A stretch of DNA of 64,000 bases from an uncultured Clostridia bacterium (GCA_944362705.1 CALVTO010000001.1:295366-359365), one strand, 5' to 3'. Positions 28,192 to 37,808 are shown, numbered from the stretch's first letter. Numbers and translations are program-made. Notes: a model not told the origin generated them from the letters alone.

Positions 28192-29925
28192 ATGTTATCT
28201 ATTATAAAAAAGGTTTTCAAACCAAGTTACTACATTTTGGGTTTAGCTATATTCGCTTTAACGCTTGCACAAACTTTGTGCGATTTATATTTACCCGAAA
28301 AACTAGCAGAAATTGTCACCTACATACAACAAGGCGCACCATCTACACAAATATGGAACACCGGTCTGCTTATGTTACTTGTTGCACTTGCAGGGTGCTT
28401 GTGCTCGGTTATTATCAGCTACATTGCTTCTCGCGTAGGGGCAGGTTTTTCTGCACGCGCTCGCTCTTTAATGTTTTCTAAAATACAAGGTTTTTCTTTA
28501 GAAGAAATGAATAAATTTTCTACAGCAAGCCTTATCACGCGTTCTACAAACGACGTACAACAAGTACAGCTCGCCATTATTATGGGTTTACGCGTACTCT
28601 TAATGGCACCTATTATGGCAGTAGGGGCAACGGTTAAAATATTACAAAACAGTGCACAACTTTCCATTACAACCGCTATTGTTATTGTTATTTTAATTGT
28701 TGTTATGTCTAGTATCTTCATGGTTGTTTTGCCTAAATTTAATAAAGTGCAAAAATTAACCGACGACGTCAACCGCATCACACGTGAAAGCTTAACTGGT
28801 ATTAAAGTTATACGCGCATTTCATGCCGAAGATATTCAAGAAAACAAGTTTGAAAAAACAAACCAAGAACTTACAAAAACAAATATTTTTGTCAATAAAG
28901 CCTTAAACTTCATGCAACCATTCACGCAGTTTTTAATCAACGGCCTTAACCTTTCAATTGTTTGGGTAGGGGCATACCTCGTAAATTCTAACCCAAACAA
29001 CCTTGCCATCATGACCAGCTTTACAGGCTATGCAATGCAACTGTTAATGAGCTTTTTAATGGTAATTATGGCATTTGTATTTATACCAAGAGCCGCTGTT
29101 TCCGCACGAAGAATGAACGAAGTGCTTACAACCACGCCTAAAATCCACGACCCCGAAACACCACAAACCACACCACAAAATGGTGAAATTTGCTTTAACG
29201 ATGTAACCTTTAATTACCCAGACGCTGAAGAAAACGTACTAGAACACATTTCCTTTACCGCAAAAAAAGGAGAAACCATTGCCTTTATTGGTTCCACAGG
29301 TTCAGGTAAAAGCACGCTTATCAATTTGCTTATGCGCTTTTACGATGTTACACAAGGCAGTATCACCTTAAACGGGATAGATATTCGTGAATATTTACAG
29401 CACGAATTGCACGAGCGCATAGGGTACGTCCCACAAAAAAGCGTATTGCTTTCAGGTACAGTGGCAGAAAACATAGCCTACGGCAAACCTGAAGCCACGC
29501 AAGAAGAAATCGAAACTTCCGCACGTATTGCCGAAGCCGAAGAATTTATAACGCAAATGCCAAAAGGGTACCAGTCGTATATTTCGCAAGGTGGTAAAAA
29601 CGTATCTGGCGGGCAAAAACAAAGGCTGTCTATTGCACGCGCCATTATCAAGCAACCAGAAATTATTATTTTTGATGATAGTTTTTCGGCGCTAGATTAT
29701 AAAACCGACAAAAAAGTACGCGCCAACCTAAACGAACACTTACAAAATAGCACCAAGCTTATCGTAGCCCAACGTATAGGCACCATTATGGACGCCGATA
29801 CCATCATTGTACTTGACCAAGGTAAAATTGTAGGCAAGGGCACACACAAACAATTATTAAAATCGTGCAAAGTATACCAAGAAATTGCACATTCACAATT
29901 ATCTAAGGAGGAGCTAAACGCATGA
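28192..29925 (+). CDS. Heterodimeric ABC exporter, subunit with degenerate Walker B Glu
   Basis: A 577-residue half-transporter: six membrane segments (about 15-310) and a nucleotide-binding domain. Walker A is GSTGSGKS near residue 367, the signature is an intact VSGGQ (about 470), and Walker B reads IIIFDDS, with Asp in place of the catalytic Glu. That substitution is the mark of the non-catalytic site partner in heterodimeric exporters such as TM287/288 and BmrCD. AAAGGAGAAACT precedes the ATG at 28192. Its stop overlaps the partner gene (ATGA). The substrate, probably a lipid or drug, is unknown. Confidence 0.93.
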   Translation: MLSIIKKVFKPSYYILGLAIFALTLAQTLCDLYLPEKLAEIVTYIQQGAPSTQIWNTGLLMLLVALAGCLCSVIISYIASRVGAGFSARARSLMFSKIQGFSLEEMNKFSTASLITRSTNDVQQVQLAIIMGLRVLLMAPIMAVGATVKILQNSAQLSITTAIVIVILIVVMSSIFMVVLPKFNKVQKLTDDVNRITRESLTGIKVIRAFHAEDIQENKFEKTNQELTKTNIFVNKALNFMQPFTQFLINGLNLSIVWVGAYLVNSNPNNLAIMTSFTGYAMQLLMSFLMVIMAFVFIPRAAVSARRMNEVLTTTPKIHDPETPQTTPQNGEICFNDVTFNYPDAEENVLEHISFTAKKGETIAFIGSTGSGKSTLINLLMRFYDVTQGSITLNGIDIREYLQHELHERIGYVPQKSVLLSGTVAENIAYGKPEATQEEIETSARIAEAEEFITQMPKGYQSYISQGGKNVSGGQKQRLSIARAIIKQPEIIIFDDSFSALDYKTDKKVRANLNEHLQNSTKLIVAQRIGTIMDADTIIVLDQGKIVGKGTHKQLLKSCKVYQEIAHSQLSKEELNA

Positions 29926-31766
29926 GTAACACCAATGTAAATAAACAACATCGTGGCCCAGGCGGTGGCCCAGGTGGCGTAGCCATGGTTGGCGAAAAAG
30001 CCAAAAACTTTAAAGCGTCCTCCGCAAAACTTTTAAACGCATTAAAGCCTTTTAAATGGTCTATCATATTTTCACTTATTTTTGCCATTTTAAGTTCTGT
30101 TCTTACGGTTATTGCTCCAAGCATTTTAGGTGAAATTACCAACATGGCACAAGACGCCGTAGCTAGCGGAACATCTGTTCCCTTAAATAAAGTACTAGAA
30201 ATTGGCGTTATTTTAGTTGCAATGTATGTTTTAGCGTTTTTATTTAACACCACGCAAAACTTCATGATGACAACTACCGCACAAAAACTATCTAAACAAA
30301 TGCGCACCGATATTACCGAAAAAATCAACCGCTTACCTTTAAACTATTTCGATAGAACAAGTTTTGGCGATTTATTAAGCCGTGTAACCAACGATGTCGA
30401 CACCGTAAGCCAAAGCATAAGCACCTCGCTAATTAGCATGGTAACATCGTTTATTACGCTTATTGGTATAACGGTTATGATGTTTATTGTAAGTTGGCAA
30501 CTTGCACTTATTACCATTATTATTATTCCACTTAGCTTAATTGTTATGGGAATTATTATAAAGTCGTCACAAAAATATTTTAAACAACAAGTAGAAACGC
30601 TAGGCACGGTCAACGGGCACATAGAAGAAATGTATTCTGCGCATAACATTGTACGCGCTTTTAACGGCGAAAAACGCTCGCAAGAACAGTTTAACACCCA
30701 CAACAAAGCACTATACACATCTACATTTAAATCACAATTTTTAAGTGGTTTAATGATGCCACTACTTGGTTTCATTGGCGATTTAGGCTACATCGGCATA
30801 GCCGTTGTTGGTGGCATACTTGTTTTGCAAGGCGTTATTGGGTTAGGAACCATTACCTCGTTTGTTATTTATTCTCGCCAATATAACCAGCCACTTCGTC
30901 AAATAGGTTCTATTACCAACACTTTGCAATCTACGGTAGCGGCTGCCGAACGCGTGTTTGAATTTTTAGAAGAACCTGAAGAAGCGCCTGAAACTGTTAC
31001 ACGCACACTCACCAACGTACAAGGCAATGTAACCTTTGAACACGTAAGCTTTGGGTACACAAAAAATAAAGAAATTATTCACGATTTTAGTTTTGAAGTT
31101 AAGGCAGGGGAAAAGGTAGCCATTGTTGGCCCAACGGGCGCAGGCAAAACCACACTTGTCAACCTACTCATGCGCTTTTACGAACTTAACAAAGGCGCTA
31201 TATACATAGATGGCATCAATATTACCGATGTATCCCGCGGGAACCTGCGCGAATGTTTCGGCATGGTTCTGCAAGATACATGGTTGTTTGAAGGAACCTT
31301 GCTTGAAAACTTAAAGTTTGCTCGTCCAGAAGCTACCATGGAAGAAATTATAGAAGCGGCAAAAGCATCCAACACATACCACTTAATTAAATCACAATCG
31401 GGTGGGTTCGATATGCTTATTACCGAAGACACAAATCTTTCTGCCGGTGAAAAGCAACTTTTAACCATAACCCGCGCCATGGTAGAAAACGCACCTATGC
31501 TTATTTTAGATGAAGCCACCAGTAGTGTCGATACGCGTACCGAACAACTCATTCAAGACGCTATGGACCGTTTAACCCAAGGCAGAACCTCGTTTGTTAT
31601 TGCACATAGGCTTTCCACGATTAAAAACGCCGATAAAATTATTGTTATGAAAGATGGTAACATTGTCGAAACAGGCAACCACGAAAGCCTTTTAAAACAA
31701 AACGGCGTGTACGCACAATTATACCAATCACAATTTTCTAAAGAAGCAACCACCGAAGCAGTGTAA
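29922..31766 (+). CDS. Heterodimeric ABC exporter, subunit with degenerate signature
   Basis: The 614-residue partner has a Gly/Pro-rich N-terminal extension (residues 11-22), six membrane segments, Walker A GPTGAGKT (about 400), a degenerate signature LSAGE in place of LSGGQ (about 505) and a canonical Walker B LILDEA with the catalytic Glu (about 530). This complements the upstream subunit: the active ATP site pairs this Walker A/B with that VSGGQ, and the other site is degenerate. Start overlaps the previous stop by four bases, so the two are translationally coupled. Confidence 0.94.
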   Translation: MSNTNVNKQHRGPGGGPGGVAMVGEKAKNFKASSAKLLNALKPFKWSIIFSLIFAILSSVLTVIAPSILGEITNMAQDAVASGTSVPLNKVLEIGVILVAMYVLAFLFNTTQNFMMTTTAQKLSKQMRTDITEKINRLPLNYFDRTSFGDLLSRVTNDVDTVSQSISTSLISMVTSFITLIGITVMMFIVSWQLALITIIIIPLSLIVMGIIIKSSQKYFKQQVETLGTVNGHIEEMYSAHNIVRAFNGEKRSQEQFNTHNKALYTSTFKSQFLSGLMMPLLGFIGDLGYIGIAVVGGILVLQGVIGLGTITSFVIYSRQYNQPLRQIGSITNTLQSTVAAAERVFEFLEEPEEAPETVTRTLTNVQGNVTFEHVSFGYTKNKEIIHDFSFEVKAGEKVAIVGPTGAGKTTLVNLLMRFYELNKGAIYIDGINITDVSRGNLRECFGMVLQDTWLFEGTLLENLKFARPEATMEEIIEAAKASNTYHLIKSQSGGFDMLITEDTNLSAGEKQLLTITRAMVENAPMLILDEATSSVDTRTEQLIQDAMDRLTQGRTSFVIAHRLSTIKNADKIIVMKDGNIVETGNHESLLKQNGVYAQLYQSQFSKEATTEAV

Positions 31767-31844
31767 TTGTAGGCAAATTGCTGTTTAGGCAAACAATAGC
31801 CGTTTACGCAATAACACAGGAACATGTATTATATACAAAACAAA

Positions 31845-31876
31845 AAAACACACCAGCGCTTTGGTGTGTTTTCTCT
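31845..31876 (+). terminator. Terminator after the ABC exporter
   Basis: AAAACACACCA pairs with TGGTGTGTTTT, then CTCTTT. Its end touches the argS -35 element. Confidence 0.85.
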
Positions 31877-31904
31877 TTACAAAACGCAGAAAACAACGTA
31901 TAAT
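31876..31904 (+). promoter_or_regulatory. Sigma-A promoter of argS
   Basis: TTTACA, a 17-base spacer and a consensus TATAAT, 19 bases before the argS ATG. Confidence 0.82.
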
Positions 31905-31923
31905 ACGCCATAGGAGAAAATAT

Positions 31924-33693
31924 ATGTTTATTAAAAATCAATTAGAAAACTTGTTGCAACAATCTTTTATTTCGCTTGGCTACCCATTAGAATATGCCAC
32001 CATTAGCGCAAGCAACCGCCCGCTAGATGCCGACTACCAGTGCAACGCAGCTTTTGCGCTTAGCAAAAGGCTCAAACAAAACCCTAGCGAAATTGCACAA
32101 AATATTATTAAAAACCTACCAACGCAAACCGATTTTACGTTTACGTTTTCTGCGCCAGCATTTATCAATATTCAACTAACCAAACAAAAAATAGAAGAAG
32201 TTGTTTCGGTAGTGCAAGCCAGCAAACAATGCGGGGTAGAGCCAATTCAAGAAAAACAAACCGTACTTCTCGATTACGGTGGTGCTAATATTGCCAAAGA
32301 ATTGCATATAGGGCATTTGCGCTCAGCCAACATTGGCGAAGCATTAAAAAGAGTGTATCAACTTTTCGGCTACAAAACCATTAGCGATACGCACTTAGGC
32401 GATTGGGGTTTGCAAATGGGGTTAACCATTGCTCAGTTAGAAGACGATGGCGTATTAGATTATTATTTTAAATCAGGCAAAACCGCCCAAGCAAAACCAA
32501 CCATCACCCTTGAAATGCTTAACACAGCCTACCCAAAAGCCAGCAAACGTAAAGAAGCCGAACCAAAATTTCGTAAAAAAGCCGAAGATTATACTTTGCA
32601 ACTGCAACAAAAGAAAGAACCTGTTTACACTGTATATAAAGATATGAAAACCATTTCCATTAAAAAAATTAAAGAGGGCTATAACCAACTCAATTGCTAT
32701 TTCGATTTATGGTACGGCGAAAGCGATGCCGAACCATATATTGGAAAAGTACTTACCGCTTTTGCAACCAAAGGTCTTTCTTACCTTAGCCACGGTGCGC
32801 TCGTGGTCGATGTAGCCAAAGAAGGCGAAAATATTCCAACCGATAAAACCAACGAACATGGGGAAATACTTTATAAAAACCCTATGCCACCACTTATTTT
32901 AAAAAAGCATAACGGGGCAGATTTATACGCCACCAGCGAACTAGCCACCATACTTATGCGTAAAGAAGAATTTGCGCCAAACAAAATGATTTATATTGTC
33001 GATAAACGCCAATCGCAACACTTTAAACAATGTTTCCGCGCAGCCGAAAAAGTAGGCTTTATAACCGCCGACCAAATTTACCACGTAGAATATGGCACCA
33101 TGAACGGTAAAGACGGCAAACCATTTAAAACCCGTAGTGGCGAAACCGTAAAACTAGAAGACATGATATCTCTAATTCAAGAAAAAGCGGCAGAAAAATT
33201 AAAACAAAACGGCATAGAAAACAACCCAGAACTTGCCTTAAAAATAGGGGTAGCCGCTATGAAATTTGGCGACTTACAAAATAGTATCAGCAAGGATTAC
33301 ATTTTCGATTTTGATAAATTCTGCGCATTTGAAGGCAAAACGGGGCCATACCTACAATATAACGCAGCGCGTATTCAATCACTTCTGAAAAAAGCAAACG
33401 AAGTAGGGGGCATTTTCTCATTGCAATACGCAGAAGAACGTGATATAATTGTGCAAGCGTTAAAACTACTCGAATCCTACGAAACTGCTTTGCAAGATAA
33501 TAGCCTAGCGCCTATTTGTAACGCGGTGTATAACCTAGCATCTAGTTTTGCAACATATTATAATAATGTTAAAATTTTAACAGAAACCAATACCTTTAAA
33601 CGTAAAAGTTCGCTTACCTTGTGCGAATTTACCTATAAGCTTATTGCGCAAGCTCTGCACGTATTGGCTATAGATATTCCAGAAAAAATGTAA
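31924..33693 (+). CDS. argS: Arginyl-tRNA synthetase
   Basis: ArgRS is a class I enzyme that charges tRNA(Arg) and needs the tRNA for activation of arginine. The 589-residue protein has the N-terminal Add-1 domain, the HIGH motif in HIGHLRSANIGE, the DTHLGDWGLQMG segment and the C-terminal DALR anticodon-binding domain. The start at 31924 has ATAGGAGAAAA before it; an in-frame TTG at 31861 lies in the terminator. It is monocistronic by its own promoter. Confidence 0.97.
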   Translation: MFIKNQLENLLQQSFISLGYPLEYATISASNRPLDADYQCNAAFALSKRLKQNPSEIAQNIIKNLPTQTDFTFTFSAPAFINIQLTKQKIEEVVSVVQASKQCGVEPIQEKQTVLLDYGGANIAKELHIGHLRSANIGEALKRVYQLFGYKTISDTHLGDWGLQMGLTIAQLEDDGVLDYYFKSGKTAQAKPTITLEMLNTAYPKASKRKEAEPKFRKKAEDYTLQLQQKKEPVYTVYKDMKTISIKKIKEGYNQLNCYFDLWYGESDAEPYIGKVLTAFATKGLSYLSHGALVVDVAKEGENIPTDKTNEHGEILYKNPMPPLILKKHNGADLYATSELATILMRKEEFAPNKMIYIVDKRQSQHFKQCFRAAEKVGFITADQIYHVEYGTMNGKDGKPFKTRSGETVKLEDMISLIQEKAAEKLKQNGIENNPELALKIGVAAMKFGDLQNSISKDYIFDFDKFCAFEGKTGPYLQYNAARIQSLLKKANEVGGIFSLQYAEERDIIVQALKLLESYETALQDNSLAPICNAVYNLASSFATYYNNVKILTETNTFKRKSSLTLCEFTYKLIAQALHVLAIDIPEKM

Positions 33694-33864
33694 ACAGCGG
33701 TTACTTTAAGCATACTTTGCGCTTGTGCTACTTTTGTGTTTTTTCACATAAAGCACAAAGTATGTGCCTACCACAATATACTAAAACTACACGTAAAACA
33801 ATTACAAAAAAACGCAATTTTGCTAAAAATAACATGCAAAATTGTGTTTTTTAAAGGAAATTGC

Positions 33865-34428
33865 ATGAAAAAACTTTTATTACATGCTTGTTGTGCACCA
33901 TGCTCTTCATCGGTAATCGAGCGCCTTCTTTCCGAAAACGCTTACCAAATTACCGTGTTTTTCTGCAACCCTAACATTTATCCACTAGAAGAATACACAC
34001 GTAGAAAAGAAGAAGTGCTTGCTTTTTTACCTAAAGCCTACCCGCAAGTACACGTAGTGGTAGCAAACGAGGAGCACCAAAACTTTTTACAAAAAGTAAA
34101 AGGGCAAGAACAAGCGCCTGAGGGTGGGGCAAGGTGCGCCCTTTGTTTTCGCTATCGGTTAGAACAAACGGCAAAATATGCAAAAGAACATGGGTTTGAT
34201 ATATTTACAACCACGCTTTCGGTTAGCCCGCACAAAAATGCCACCATGCTTAACGAAATTGGTAAGCAACTAGAAATAGAGTACGGCGTACCATTTTTAG
34301 AAGCCAACTTTAAAAAGCAAAACGGCTACTTGCGAAGCCTGCAACTTTCCAAAGAATATTCTCTTTACCGCCAAAGTTATTGCGGTTGCGAATTTAGCAT
34401 GCGCCCATCAACCGAAACAAATGCATAA
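33865..34428 (+). CDS. queH: Epoxyqueuosine reductase QueH
   Basis: QueH (DUF208) makes queuosine from epoxyqueuosine in tRNA, a function-equivalent of QueG. The 187-residue protein shows the family cysteines: HACCAPC (C9, C10, C13), CALC (C91, C94) and CGC (C173, C175), which hold an iron-sulfur cluster and a second metal. I start at the ATG at 33865 (MKKLLLHACC) with AAAGGAAAT upstream; 43 codons of open frame before it are not family-like. It completes QueA and Tgt encoded about 12 kb downstream. Confidence 0.93.
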   Translation: MKKLLLHACCAPCSSSVIERLLSENAYQITVFFCNPNIYPLEEYTRRKEEVLAFLPKAYPQVHVVVANEEHQNFLQKVKGQEQAPEGGARCALCFRYRLEQTAKYAKEHGFDIFTTTLSVSPHKNATMLNEIGKQLEIEYGVPFLEANFKKQNGYLRSLQLSKEYSLYRQSYCGCEFSMRPSTETNA

Positions 34429-34453
34429 TAAACAATTTTGCAACCATATACCT

Positions 34454-34519
34454 GCTAAGTTTCTATGTTCATTGAAAATTTTTATCTATGTAACTTGAAC
34501 ATATGCTCATAAACTTAGG
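34454..34519. repeat. Imperfect inverted repeat between queH and cmk
   Basis: CTAAGTTT (34455-34462) and ATGTTCA (34465-34471) on the left match TGAACAT (34496-34502) and AAACTTAG (34511-34518) on the right. The result is a 15-pair stem with an internal loop and a 24-base apical loop. It is not a terminator and its function is unknown. Confidence 0.55.
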
Positions 34520-34587
34520 CATATTTAGAAATAAAAAATATGGCAACCTTTATATGTCCTAAGAAAATCTAACCTATAATTATTATA

Positions 34588-34618
34588 AAAAAAGAACCGA
34601 TTTCGGTTCTTCTTTTTT
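34588..34618. terminator. Bidirectional terminator between queH and cmk
   Basis: AGAACCGA pairs with TCGGTTCT, with A residues on the left and T residues on the right. It can stop queH (+) and cmk (-). Confidence 0.88.
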
Positions 34619-34631
34619 TATTTACATTTAC

Positions 34632-35300
34632 CTACGTTTCTTGCATCTTTTTTTGCACTTGTTTTTCCATAAAATCAATCACTTCTTCTAGGGTAGAATC
34701 AGAAGTGTCTATCACAATTGCACCTTGCGGAATAACCATAGGGCTTTCTTCACGTTCTTGGTCAAGTTTATCTCTTTCTATGGTCTCTTTTAAAACTTCT
34801 TCAAATGTAATCTGTTTGCCCAAACGTTTCAATTCTTCAAACCTTCTATTTGCACGAACTTCTGGGCGAGCAGAAAAGAAAAATTTTACATCAGCGTCAG
34901 GAAAAACCACCGAACCAATATCACGCCCTTCTACAATAATATTTGCATTTTTTGCTGTATTATGTTGAATTTTACGTATAAAAACGCGATTTTCATGTAT
35001 AGGCGATATTTTTGCCACCGTATTTGCAACTTCTTTGTCTTTCAATTTACTCGTAACATCTACACCGTTTAAAAATGTTTTTTGGTTTGAATTTTCAAAC
35101 ATTACCGAAATATTTGTGCGCTTTAGCAAAGCAACAACTTCTTTTTTATTTTCGTAATTTACACCTTCTTGTACATAAGCAATGGTAAGCGCTCTGTATA
35201 ACGCACCCGTACCTAAATACCCAAATCCCAATTTTTTTGCCAATCCTGTACCTGCCGTTGTTTTGCCAGTTGAAGCCAACCCATCAATCGTTACAATCAT
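34632..35300 (-). CDS. cmk: Cytidylate kinase
   Basis: Cmk phosphorylates CMP and dCMP to the diphosphates. The 222-residue product begins MIVTIDGLASTGKTTAGTGLA, a P-loop (GLASTGKTT) followed by GYLGTGALYRA, and has the family motif VEGRDIGSVVFPDADVKFF and an Arg-rich NMP-binding region. AAAGGGGT precedes the start on the minus strand. It stands alone between convergent queH and divergent pap2; elsewhere it usually sits with ispH or rpsA. Confidence 0.95.
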   Translation of the reverse strand: MIVTIDGLASTGKTTAGTGLAKKLGFGYLGTGALYRALTIAYVQEGVNYENKKEVVALLKRTNISVMFENSNQKTFLNGVDVTSKLKDKEVANTVAKISPIHENRVFIRKIQHNTAKNANIIVEGRDIGSVVFPDADVKFFFSARPEVRANRRFEELKRLGKQITFEEVLKETIERDKLDQEREESPMVIPQGAIVIDTSDSTLEEVIDFMEKQVQKKMQET

Positions 35301-35322
35301 ATTTTAAACCCCTTTGCATATC

Positions 35323-35351
35323 ACTATAGCAATTTCCGCCAAATATTTCAA
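35323..35351 (-). promoter_or_regulatory. Sigma-A promoter of cmk
   Basis: On the minus strand, TTGAAA, a 17-base spacer and TATAGT with TGC upstream, about 22 bases before the cmk start. Confidence 0.7.
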
Positions 35352-35428
35352 TAAAAATGTAGCACCTGTTTTAAAATTATTTGCCACAATACCAGCATAT
35401 CATTATAATAAACCCTAAGGAGAGTATT

Positions 35429-36070
35429 ATGCCCTTTGAAGTAGAAGTTATAAAAGCCTTGCAACAAGGCGCAACAAGAGATTTTATTTACGTGCAACGC
35501 GTATTTTCCTATACAGCAAGTGTGTTTGTTGTTTTAGTACTAGCACTTGTATTTTACTTTGCCTACAACAAACGTTTTGCACTTAGCTTTTTAATTACCC
35601 AAGGCATAACCTATGGCATTGGCTTTATTTTAAAACGCATTATTGCACGTCCGCGCCCTTATACAGTCATAGGCAACGGCATTTTATGCTTTATGGAAGA
35701 AAGCGGGTATTCTATGCCTAGTGGCCATTCATTGTGCGCCATGGTTATTACGTGCTTTGTCATTTGGCTTGTTTGCCGTAGCGTAAAAGATAAATGGGCA
35801 AAAGGCTTTAGCATTGCGGGCATGCTTGTTTATCTGTTTGCCATGGGCTATAATCGCATGTTCTTAGGCGTGCATTACTTAACCGATATTCTACTGGGTT
35901 GGGCCATTTCCTTGTTAGCCTTTTTGGCGGTATATTTCTTAGAACCTAAGGTGTATGCTTTTATTCAAAAAAAGATAGAACAAAAACATGCTAAAGATAA
36001 AGAAGGCGCAAACAACACATCAACCACACCAAATAGCGAAGTAAAAAGTTCATCAAAAAGCGTAAAATAA
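35429..36070 (+). CDS. PAP2-family membrane phosphatase
   Basis: This 213-residue integral membrane enzyme has the three phosphatase motifs: KRIIARPRP (KX6RP), PSGHS and NRMFLGVHYLTD (SRX5HX3D with Asn for Ser). Several hydrophobic segments and a Lys/Ser-rich cytoplasmic tail are visible. Substrates of the family include undecaprenyl diphosphate and phosphatidate; which applies here is unknown. I use the ATG at 35429 after TAAGGAGAG; an in-frame ATG 16 codons earlier has no ribosome site. The Mrr-like gene follows by 25 bases. Confidence 0.9.
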   Translation: MPFEVEVIKALQQGATRDFIYVQRVFSYTASVFVVLVLALVFYFAYNKRFALSFLITQGITYGIGFILKRIIARPRPYTVIGNGILCFMEESGYSMPSGHSLCAMVITCFVIWLVCRSVKDKWAKGFSIAGMLVYLFAMGYNRMFLGVHYLTDILLGWAISLLAFLAVYFLEPKVYAFIQKKIEQKHAKDKEGANNTSTTPNSEVKSSSKSVK

Positions 36071-36095
36071 CAAATCAAAAAAGGGAGGTATACCC

Positions 36096-36707
36096 TTGGC
36101 AAAACAAAAAAACACATTTGTAAAAATTTGTTTCATTTTACTATTTATTGTGCTGTTGCCCATACTTTGCATATATGCCATAGTAAAGGGCATAGTTTCT
36201 TATCGAAAAAAACGTGCATGGGAAAAAGAAGGCAAACGGGGTAGAGAACTCTTGCTTTCTTCCACCATTACCGAAGTCGATATAATGGAAGGGTATGTGT
36301 TTGAAGAATACATTCGCACACTTTTTTTCTACCAAGGCTATCAAGCCACCGTTACCACCAAAAGCAAAGATTATGGCGCCGATATTGTGTTAGAAAAAGA
36401 TGGCATAACCAGCATTGTACAAACCAAACGTTATAAAGGCAATGTTGGCAGTAAAAGCGTTGCAGAAATTGTGGGAGCTATGCCACACTATAAAGCACAA
36501 GAAGCCATCGTGGTTACCAACACGCACTTTACACCCCAAGCCGAAACCCTAGCACGCGAACATGGCGTAAGGCTTATAGATAGAGAAGAACTTATAGAAT
36601 GGGCAAACACCACCAAAACAGAAATACTAGGCAACAAAGCCGTACTCGACCAAAGCGAGTCTTACGTTTCTACCACCTTTGACGAAAAATACAAATACCG
36701 CATTTAG
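36096..36707 (+). CDS. Membrane-anchored Mrr-like restriction endonuclease-fold protein
   Basis: The 203-residue protein starts at TTG after AAGGGAGG. A hydrophobic segment (about residues 10-30) followed by RKKR suggests an N-terminal anchor with the rest in the cytosol. The remainder is an Mrr_cat domain: E66/E70 in EGYVFEEYIR, D96 in GADIVLE and Q109-x-K111 in VQTKR give the D-QxK nuclease core. AIVVTNTHFTPQA and HGVRLIDREEL are family motifs. It may cleave modified or foreign DNA; the membrane anchor is unusual for restriction enzymes. It is likely co-transcribed with the PAP2 gene. Confidence 0.85.
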   Translation: MAKQKNTFVKICFILLFIVLLPILCIYAIVKGIVSYRKKRAWEKEGKRGRELLLSSTITEVDIMEGYVFEEYIRTLFFYQGYQATVTTKSKDYGADIVLEKDGITSIVQTKRYKGNVGSKSVAEIVGAMPHYKAQEAIVVTNTHFTPQAETLAREHGVRLIDREELIEWANTTKTEILGNKAVLDQSESYVSTTFDEKYKYRI

Positions 36708-36880
36708 TCGTTTTAAAAAATAATCTGCATGTGCTTTTATTATGTAACCTAACTTTATGCACTTTGCTTACATACCTAAAAATTTATTTATTATATGTTG
36801 TTATAATCAATTATGTGTAAGCCTATACCATATCCATACATGCACAGCACAACGCACATATACATCACAACCTTTACACA

Positions 36881-36912
36881 AAAAACCACGCGAGTTTCTG
36901 CGTGGTTTTTAT
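36881..36912 (+). terminator. Terminator after the Mrr-like gene
   Basis: AAAAACCACGC pairs with GCGTGGTTTTT, followed by ATCTTATTTT. It is about 170 bases past the gene end; nothing else is recognised in that gap. Confidence 0.88.
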
Positions 36913-36988
36913 CTTATTTTGTCTTTTTGCAAAACTTATGAGTAATGCATAAAATTTTCGCATACACTAGCAATGAGGTCAAAAAAAT

Positions 36989-37792
36989 ATGTACGAAACA
37001 ACCATCCAAGCAAACACATCTCATATGCACATATTACAAAAATTGGCGGAGCAATTACAGCCGTTTATTCAATCACATCATGGGCTACTTGCCACGCTAC
37101 ACATACCAACAGGTAAACAATTAACGTTTGCCGTTCCTGAAAAATATTCTGCGTTGTTGCAAAAACAAATTAGGCACTATGTAGCGTGTTTTATTTGTGA
37201 AGAAGAAAAATATCAGTACTTTGTAAAAAACATTATGTTTTCTAGTCAAAGTGAGTGGTGGAAAGAAGCCTTTTTCTTAACGCTAACACAAATGGATGAG
37301 CAAACCGATATTCAAATGCTTGAACACGCTATACATTTTCAACATTGGTTTAGCATTAGTAGTTTCGTATATTTTCACATGCACACACTTACCCAAAGGT
37401 GGAAAGAAATTTCTAGCCTTATTACACAAAACCTGCAAGCTTTAATGCTCACCAATAGCACCACCGAACTTGTAAAATATGTGTTGCAATCCGAGCCAAA
37501 ACAATGCATGTCTCTGCATATTGTCTTTACGCCCACACATATAGAAATTAGTCAAAACCTTAGTAAACCTTTGGCTTCTTGGTCCTTAGCGCAAAGCCAC
37601 TCTGCACAACGCCAAGCTTTAACGTTTGTTATAAAGCACCTTCCGCAAAAACTCTATATTCACACACAAACCAACAATGCTTTTGCTACATTTTTAGTTG
37701 AACTATTTGAACATAACGCCTACACCATACACACAAACACCAACACACAAACCTTTCAAACCGTGCCTTCGTCAAGCAATATAAATTCTTAA
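36989..37792 (+). CDS. YtxC-like protein
   Basis: This 267-residue protein is probably the YtxC-like sporulation family protein. Evidence is position directly before thrS, as in Bacillus, similar length, and a matching central pattern: FQHWFSISSFVYFHMHTLTQRWK followed by STTELVKYVLQSEP and MSLHIVFT, which resembles the family's phenylalanine-rich block and lLkyfv segment. No signal peptide or membrane span is seen. GAGGTC precedes the ATG. The molecular role of YtxC is unknown. Similarity is weak by eye, so the call is tentative. Confidence 0.55.
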   Translation: MYETTIQANTSHMHILQKLAEQLQPFIQSHHGLLATLHIPTGKQLTFAVPEKYSALLQKQIRHYVACFICEEEKYQYFVKNIMFSSQSEWWKEAFFLTLTQMDEQTDIQMLEHAIHFQHWFSISSFVYFHMHTLTQRWKEISSLITQNLQALMLTNSTTELVKYVLQSEPKQCMSLHIVFTPTHIEISQNLSKPLASWSLAQSHSAQRQALTFVIKHLPQKLYIHTQTNNAFATFLVELFEHNAYTIHTNTNTQTFQTVPSSSNINS

Positions 37793-37808
37793 AAATTTTT
37801 ATTTCTAC

